60,000 nt of DNA from Liolophura sinensis (taxonomy: Eukaryota; Mollusca; Polyplacophora; Chitonida; Chitonidae). Of the stretch, positions 36,001 to 45,000 are shown piece by piece. A program made the position numbers and the translations under genes. The notes under the pieces are model-generated. The model saw nothing but the letters and a program-made list of their open reading frames with translations. It searched no databases and had not been told where the DNA came from. Each line of letters begins with the position of its first letter. Position 1 is the stretch's first letter. The stretch is taken from assembly GCF_032854445.1 (NCBI RefSeq), contig NC_088303.1, positions 21,833,501-21,893,500 of the forward strand. Reading direction: 5' to 3'.

Positions 36001-39000
36001 ATGGAATGAGGTTTGCATGACCCTTGGGTTTCTTTTTGTTTGCTTTTTCTTTTTAAATAAAAATCCTAGGTAGACTATTGAAGGATTTAAGAGCATGTTC
36101 ATCCTTACAGCAATCAGTTTTACAGGAGCTGGACACCACAAAATGCCTATCAAAAAAACCGGCGATGAATATGACCAGTCCGCTTAATACCTTATGGGAC
36201 AAGAGATGGTGAAACTGAAGAAAATGTTTGCATTCAACCCAGCAATGATCCCTTTGTTTAACAATTATTTCAACAGTATGGCGTTTACATTACGATGGTG
36301 TCTCTTTGTACTGTGTCAGTCACAATGCGGACATATTGACAAATGTGTCATCATTGACATGACTGGAACTGGAACAAAAACCCATATCTCCTGGACCACG
36401 TTGTTCAAAATTGTGTTATTGGTAAAGCCTCATAATAACTTTGGTATGCACTTGATCATTCTTATATTAGGCGATTCTATTATTAATAATAATCTTCAAC
36501 TAATTGTTAGTTGTGATGTTATTTGACTATTTGACAGATGACACTAAATCAACGTTTAATGGCGAAACTTCCAAAACCAGCTTAATTTGTCCAACAGATT
36601 TGTGGCAGATATAATACCACAGAAAATCTACTCAAAATCTCCACAAGCAGCACCAGTGACTTCTTACCTTTTTCTGATAGATTTATATCTCAGCTCTTTA
36701 CTTAAAACCATTTTACTCCACATCGGCTAATCTAATGGACAGTTTTTGAGAGAAGAGAGTGATTTAATTTAACTCAACTAGAGTGTTTTAACCTCAATAA
36801 AAAGGCAGAGATTCATCAGACTAGCCAAGAAATATGTGATTTAATTGCAGAGTGGCCTAAGGGGGGACAACTGTGTGAGCCTTGCACAAACCTGCTGTCC
36901 GGAGGCAGAGATTCATCAGAAGAGCCACAGAGTACTCCAGAGTGTAGTCTGAGAGAGCATCATTGTCCTCAAGGATTCTCACTAGCCATTCCACCACGCC
37001 CTCCTCTATCATAGCTGATTGCAGGTTACGCCTTAAACACAGCATTACATCCACTCATTCACTGACTGACAGACACCATACTCTTCAAATGACTAAGACA
37101 TAAACAATTATACACGTTTGTTTTATTAACCATGATTTCACAAACATAGAATTATCATTTACCTGTCCTGCAGAAATAGTCTGCTTCAAGTCTTGTTCCT
37201 TTAATTAGTTTCCTAATTGCAATACCTGATAATTTTACAGAAAGTGTTCAGTTACAAGAATTGAGGCTTAGTGTTCACAGATCATAAGAAAAGGACCCTA
37301 ATCTAATGAATTCTTAACACAAAAAAAATCTTTGGTCAAAGTTGAAAGCACAAGGCTACCTGAGGCTGAGTTTCTGTAAGGCACCAAGAATATTTTCATT
37401 GGTCAGAGGGTCATTCTCCTTCTGTCGCAGGTTTGTCATCAAATCTCTCAGCAGGTCAGTGCTGTGGGACAGATACCCTCTGCCTGTGGAAAACACAACA
37501 CACATGGATGATCAAATCCTTTATACGGTTCTGTCGGCATAAATGGCATGTGGTAAAAGTGTCAAAGTCACTCTAAAGCTGAGAAGACATGCTTGTGCAA
37601 CTGACAGATTTCCTGACCTCAGCGATGAAAACATTTTTCGGTACAGAGGCTATTTAAACAAACCAGTTTAAATCATCACACTAATAATTCACACTATTTA
37701 CTTTTTTCCTTACATGTATGCTCTTAACATATCACTATACCGGTATATTATAACATGACATAAACAGAGAAAGATGCCATACTCTCTTCAAAATTATTCT
37801 CCATTCCTGTACTCCAATGTACACTGATCAGTGTGTACAACCACAGACACAGCTGATCTCACTGTTCTAATTACAGACACACGTCGCAAATCATTCTGGT
37901 AGAAAAAGTGTCATGATATTTAAAAACTGGAACTATTACCTACTGAACTACCCACATCTGCAGAACCAAAAACTCAGTATGCCTCAGTACCAAAGACAGT
38001 CCAGTGAGATGAGGTTCAATAATCAGTTTCAACAAGAACATGAGAAATAATTTTCCATAATTTCTCAGAAATGCATTGTCTATTTTGTTTTGTAACATTA
38101 GCCTAGTGGTCAACTGGACAAAGTAAAAATATGTGAGCTACCTTATGATGCACTGGCATATTTCTCTCTGTTCACATGTATGTGTTTTTGATGTACATGT
38201 GTATGTATCAACACATATGCTTGGGTTTGATATCGTGCTTAAATGAGGTGTGTGTACATATACTGTGTCTTCTTGTGGCAAGAAGAGTCCACGCTGCTAA
38301 AAAGCTGCCGCCATTGAAGTATTATGCCGAAGACACCAGAGATGACACCCCACTTAGTCACATTATACTGCCAACAGGTCAACCTCTTAGTACTGAGCAC
38401 CAAGCAAGGCAACAACCAGTACCATTTTTAGTCTTTGGTATGACCTGACCTGGTCCCGCATCACCCTACCATATTTAATCACCAACGCATATTTAATCAC
38501 AGTTTACACAAACCATTTAAGACGGGAACAACATCATTTCATACAACAACGGGAATAATTCATGAAAAAAACTATCAGACTCATAAGTTACTTACCTGAA
38601 CAAAGGGAGGCAACTGTGTTGAGGAGACGAGCACTGTACTGCTTAATAACTGTGTCTTCTGATCTCAAACATTCTAAGATGGTCTCCTGAATCAAAGAAA
38701 CATGAACATTAAAAGTGTCTTAAACAACACCAATTGAAAGTCAAAGTTACACATTTCACTGGATATACATGTATCAATACAGGACTTTGATTACTGAAAC
38801 CATACGCACTTGCTCAAACACTTAACAGTTGTTTCTATTTATCTATTTAAAGTTAATGTACAAAAGAAACAGAGAAAGTGAGACAGACATGTAAATATAT
38901 CTACTACAGCCATGTAGTGCTCTTGGTTGTGGTTACCCTGTGTTGACCGGCCTGAGCACAGCCCAGGATATCATTATGGATGTAAGCTGTGATGATTCCA

Positions 39001-42000
39001 TCCCTCTGATCCCCTGGAGAGGAATGAGTCAGTCTCTGTAACACACATAGTATAGGCAATGGTAAGCAACAGCTCAACAGCAAGGCTGGCTTTGTGTTTA
39101 TCATTTCTGCATTTCTTTGTGTCATTACCTTTTTCTTTTCTCATTGTAAAATCTGTCATACAGTAACAAATTACAATTTCACAAATAAGACTGAAGTCAA
39201 GTTCAAGGACTGAAGAAAAAGAGTAAACCATTGCATGCACCAAAAGAAAACACACAACCCAATTAGATTGTACAATGGCAGCCAGTTTTACAAGTTCAGG
39301 AAACCGGAGTTCCCAGAGTACGTCATGAATCTTTGGAGAAACAATCAACCAAATGCAAAACTAACAACAAAAAAAATGTGACTATTGCATTTGGTGCACA
39401 TAAAATGTAGGGGGCTAAATGAGAAGCAAACCAGAAATACATGTATGTACAATTCTGTGTACACGTTTCTCTGTCACATTTTCAGATTACTGATCATTAG
39501 GTTAGGCTTTGTCACACTTAAAATATCATACACGTCAGTTTAGGTATGTTTAATTAGTTTGGATGGCACCTAGAGTCACCTGCCTCCTCTCCTCCTATGA
39601 AATGATCAGGCGCAAAAACATAGCTACACAACCTACCCATCTCAAGGCTTGTAATATGAAGCCTTTCTGTCGTACTGCTGCAGTGCTCAGAGCTTGTTTG
39701 ATTTTCTCGTAGTCTAAAGCTGGGAATGGATCACTCATTTCACCCTGACCATGTCTGTAACAACAGAACAACAAGAAATGTAAAATTTTGTGCCTTCAGG
39801 GAATACTGTAAAGTACTTTTTATTCACTGGAATTTATTTTCGCGGATTTTCTCCTAAAACATGTTTGTGGGAATTAAAAGAATACTTAATATGGCCGAAA
39901 TTATTCAAGCACGTCAAACAGATATCATCATGGGTGGCTTTAATCCTCCTTTGTTTCTCGTGGTGTTGCTAATCCTCGTGATCTGGATCAGAGATTAAGA
40001 CAATGGGGGATGGGTTATCATTATGTAAGAAGATTACTTTCATGCCTACCGTGAGCAGTATTCAAACAGGTGTCACTCCTTTTCACTGAAGACTACTTTT
40101 AAACACCTGACAAATTATTGACCTGTCACCTCTTGATCAGATCAACACAAAACATATGAATTCCCCATTAATGGCGTCAGGCACTCATTCTTTATCAAGC
40201 AACACGGTAAGTTTTGCATTGTTTTCAGTTTTAATCATCCTCTGCTGCAGGTCAGAAACCACAAACATTTCCATAGCTGTCAAACGTCCATAGTGTAGTT
40301 GTACACACTTCACAGTTTGTTAGAAGCTCACTCAATCAACACAAAACATATGAATTCCCCATTATCGGCACTAGGCACTCATTCTTTATTAAGCAACACT
40401 GTAAGTTTTGCATTGTTTTCAGTTTTAATCATCCTCTGTAGCAGGTCAGAAACTGCAAACATTGCCGTAGCTGTTAAACGGCCATAATGTTGTTGAACAT
40501 ACTTCTCAGTTTATTAGAAGCTCACTCATTGGACCACAGGAGAGACACAGTCAATGGGATAGTGTGTATAAGAGCGACATTCATCAGAAGCCAGCACGTA
40601 CTGGTATCTACTTTTCTTTCACTTTACTGCCATAGCAAAGATTGATAAAACTAAAGACGAATAAACTCCCACTTTTATACCACCAAGCCTTAACACCTGA
40701 GTTTGTACATATTTAAACCATAATTTCCCTTTCCTGCTGTTTAACAATTCAGCGGGCCCGTCAGGCTTTCTTAGCACAACTCCCGTCACCCTAGCAAAGA
40801 TTTCACTTCATTATTACTACTACCTGTAGGATATGATTCAATATTGGATATTTTTTTGTTGGAATTAGTTTTCATGGTAAATTATGACCTCAAAATCAAC
40901 GAAAATTATTGCCAAGCGAAAATTAAGTAGTTCACAATAACTGACCATCAATACTATGACATTAATATTGAGTCACCTTGTAAACTTTTGGAATTTTGCT
41001 GTATAGACTGGGCTTCCCGGTTTCATGTATATTTTGTTTTGAGCAGATATTCAATGAACAGACCATAAGCAAAAAACCGCAAGTGTGATTTGCACACTTA
41101 AATTCATTTTCTTTCATCAGGTGTGCTTTACTAGTACACCTATACCTTGTTTGGATGGGAGTGTGATACGACACCTAAAATTCGAAGGCCTGCACCCTGA
41201 GGATTTCACTACACTGGTCATATGCTCATCTGCACTTCTCCCTGGCTTAACTGTGCCCTACAGCTTTACAGCTACCTGCAATGTAACCGAATAGCTTTGT
41301 GCTCTGACCTCAAGGGTTTACCTCCTGATGGGCAAATTTTTGCAGTTTAATAGGTGGTAGTGAAAGTAATAAGTGTCTAATAATGATGACATTATCATTC
41401 AATATTTCAATCACCTCAGATAATAAAATATGAAGAATAAAACTCCTTCCTAAAGTTCATGAAAAATGCATATTCTGCAATGTTTCTAGCAAAGAAATAT
41501 CTAGTATTTGCAGTAAAGGGTTGAAATCCCGACACAATGGGACCTCAGCTAGTGACTGTAACAATGTTCATTTAACATGGGGGAAAATGTACTAAATGGA
41601 ATACATATGAATAGTCTGTAGGAATGGTCAGAGTTATCTCCCTTGCACTCACTGTGATGGCATGACAGAGGCTCTCAGAACATCTCCCGCAGTGCCTGGA
41701 CGGGTTAGATCCACTGACTGTCGCATGTGATTGTTGAACAGACGGCTACAGATCATCTGGAGATCCTCGGGGGTGATCTATAGGAAAACAAATACCATGA
41801 GTTGAGGTAATGGGGCATCCCTTGCAAAATAGTTGGTTATGTCAAAAAGCTGGCTGGTAATTAATTGGCATGTACACTAATTCCAATATGTAGTAAATGG
41901 AGGCCTTTTTAACCAACAAAGCTTCTTAGAAGGTCAGCTCACACTGTAGGGATATCACAACTATCTGAGACATATGTTAAACGATAACCCTCCAAAATTC

Positions 42001-45000
42001 TTGCAACATTTTTTCATACTTCATGATTATTTACCCCTTCACATGCAAGATTTATATTCTTTATTTATTTGATTGGTTTTACACCATACTCAAAACTATT
42101 CAACCTATACCACTGCGGCCAACATTAGGGTGGGAGGAAACAGACAGAGAGTGGGGGGAATCCCATGACCATCCGCAGACTGCCGCTAGAGGGGAAGCCA
42201 GCATGAGCTGCCAGATTACAAGATCAAAGTAACCTTCAGGAAGAGTAACACTTACAGGTTTGCCTTGTATGGTAGCTTCCAGGGCATCTACCAGGTCAGC
42301 TGTAATGCCTATCAGGTTGTGGTAATCTGCCTACAACAACAACAGAATGCTGAATCACTTCAATGAGAAACATTCTATCTCAATTACCTCAGATTTCCAC
42401 ATAGTACTAAATTTAAAAACATCTTGAATGTGGTGTTTGAATGACAGAAATATATTGCTTTGGGTCTTCTCATATACTGCGTCCAAAACTTTTTTTCCTA
42501 CTGTAAATCTTCAAGCTTTTCAACCACAAAAGCACATTTTTTAATGGAATTTATGCACCCAATTATGAAAATGCTGCTTCTAATGATTTGTTTGTGTCAT
42601 AAAAGATGCAAGCTTCATGTAACTGTGCAAATTATTTCTCTACACCACACGCTTCTTTCAAAATATTTAAAAATATCGGTTGCAGAGGCAGTTGAAAAGG
42701 TTGAAGAATTACGGTATCTACAGAACAAATTTTAACATTATGTACATGTACAGTATTAAAATGTGTGAAAATGTCAAGATCAACCCAGTTAACCCAGCTT
42801 AACCATAAATGATGTGGCAGTAGAGGCGCTAGGGCTATGTAAGACCTTCAACACCGATGACATTAAACACCATCACTGGCATATCATAGCATGTGATCTT
42901 CATCATCCTTTACCTGAACTTTATTATGCCGTTTCATGTAGGTGGCAGTTTTCCGTTCAGAATCCATCATTTTCTGTTGGGCCTGAAGTAACTGGGAACG
43001 ACTTTCTGAAAACAATGATTGGTTACTTGAGTTACAACAGTCGTCTACAAATAGCCATAATGGTTATGAAACATGTCAACTACAAGTTTATACCATATAC
43101 CATACCAAGAAGGTCTGAGAATGAAAATGTACAAGTAGCTTCATTCCTAACTGAGTTCAATAGTTGGTTGTGTTTATTTTTACGATTTCAACCCATAAAT
43201 GTGATACTAAAGGTAACATACCTGCTCCACCACCACCTTTCTGAGATAAATGTCAAGGAATCAAATACAAGGTTTGTGTTCTAACTTAAGTGCATGAAAA
43301 CAAATATAAAATAATGAGAAAAAAAGTCGTAAGTATGGCAGGCATGTAAGTCTCCATGTTATTCTTATATCCGGTCACTCTCTATGAAAACAACTGCAAT
43401 GTCATGGACAGTTCAGCACAACCACTCATGGCTCATATCCGAGATATCTGGCAGACATCTTACACAACAATGCTGTTTCTAGTCTTATGACATTTACCAA
43501 CTGAATGAATCACAATAAATGTGGCAACATGGCAGCAACCTGTTTTCAGCATCCGTCCTACTATCGTGTAATATTGGTTAAACATTAGTTTGCCAAAGGC
43601 ATTAGATATGAAAACTGCATTTACATTCATTCTGGTTAGTGTTTTATGTTGTACCCAAGATTATAACCAACTATGGTTTATCCATGCAGGGAATCAGTGT
43701 GACATATTCACTGAAATTAAGGAGGAGTGGTTAGTGTTGATTTTGAGCTGCTTGCAATGAACTTTCCAAAAAAACCTTCATCAGTTTTTAAATATTCCAA
43801 TTAGTCTCTTCTGTGCAGAAAACTGCAGTTTCACAAAAACCAAGGTTCCTTTTGGGGACACAGTATCCTGTACTTATATACAAAGCCAACCAGTTCAAGT
43901 CAAAGGATACATAAAGTTCAAACAGCCTGGGCTGTGGAGCAGACTTAAGGGCCAACGTTAGGAACTTCTCCAGTCTTGTTTTGAGATCCGACACCCAAAA
44001 GACCTAAAGACATTAAAAGCACAATCACACTATTGATGCTTTTCAAAATACGGATAGAGGTTTAGACAATTGTGTATTGTATGCTAAGGCATAGTTATTT
44101 CTTCATGAAAAGTAGAATAAAAATGTTTAGACATTTCCAATTTGAATCAAGCGGTATACACATGTAGATGCATAAAGACAGGTTTGGCTATTCAGCATTA
44201 AGTAATACATAGAGTGAAAATTCACAGTGTATTAGTTTGTTAACAGATCTACCATTGTAACAAAACTTTGAAACTTTCTAGTGACAATAGTTTCACACTA
44301 TTATAAATGGAAGCCATTCCTACAAAGAACCCTTAGCAAATATAACTATTAAAGCTGTCTTAATACATATGTACTCATAAAGCTTTGTGTATAAAGATTC
44401 TGGATATAAAGAAAATATTTTTATACAGTGAACTGTTAAATGTGGAAGGAAGAATCTACCGTAAACAACTCCTTGTAGGAAGGGTGAGATTTCGGGTTAG
44501 GCACAAAGGGTAGGGCGTAGAAAGGAAGGAACTCTGTGGTCTGACTCAGGGTAGAGCCTCTTGTCTCCAGGAAGGACTTGAACTCCAACATGGCAGCGTC
44601 TGTTTCTGATGGGTCCTGTCAACAAGTAGGCCACTTTGCAGTATTATATATGCAAGAATGACTGTTTCAACATTTTGTGATACCACACTGTTTTCATATC
44701 TGACAACAATGTGAACAGTTTGTATGTATATGTTATCATTAGTTATCATAAATTTCTCTCCATGCCCTATGTTGTCATGCATATTTACTTGCATAAATTG
44801 TCGCAGATTCGTTATGCAAGAATACACCAGGATCTTGTTTAAATAAACACAGCAGTTCTTCAAAGTGAATGTTTTAGTACATATAAAGGTTGACAATGTG
44901 AAACAATGTATTTCCATACAGATTCGTATAGTTTTGCTTTACAGGACTTCTGGTTAGAATTGGATTCACTCCTGTTGCTATGATCTCAAGTACAACTCAT

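Noticed and set aside
42814-43284. 156-codon + strand open frame
   Set aside because: It is antisense to ARMC9 exon 7 and the micro-exon, has no motif, and the opposite strand is clearly coding.
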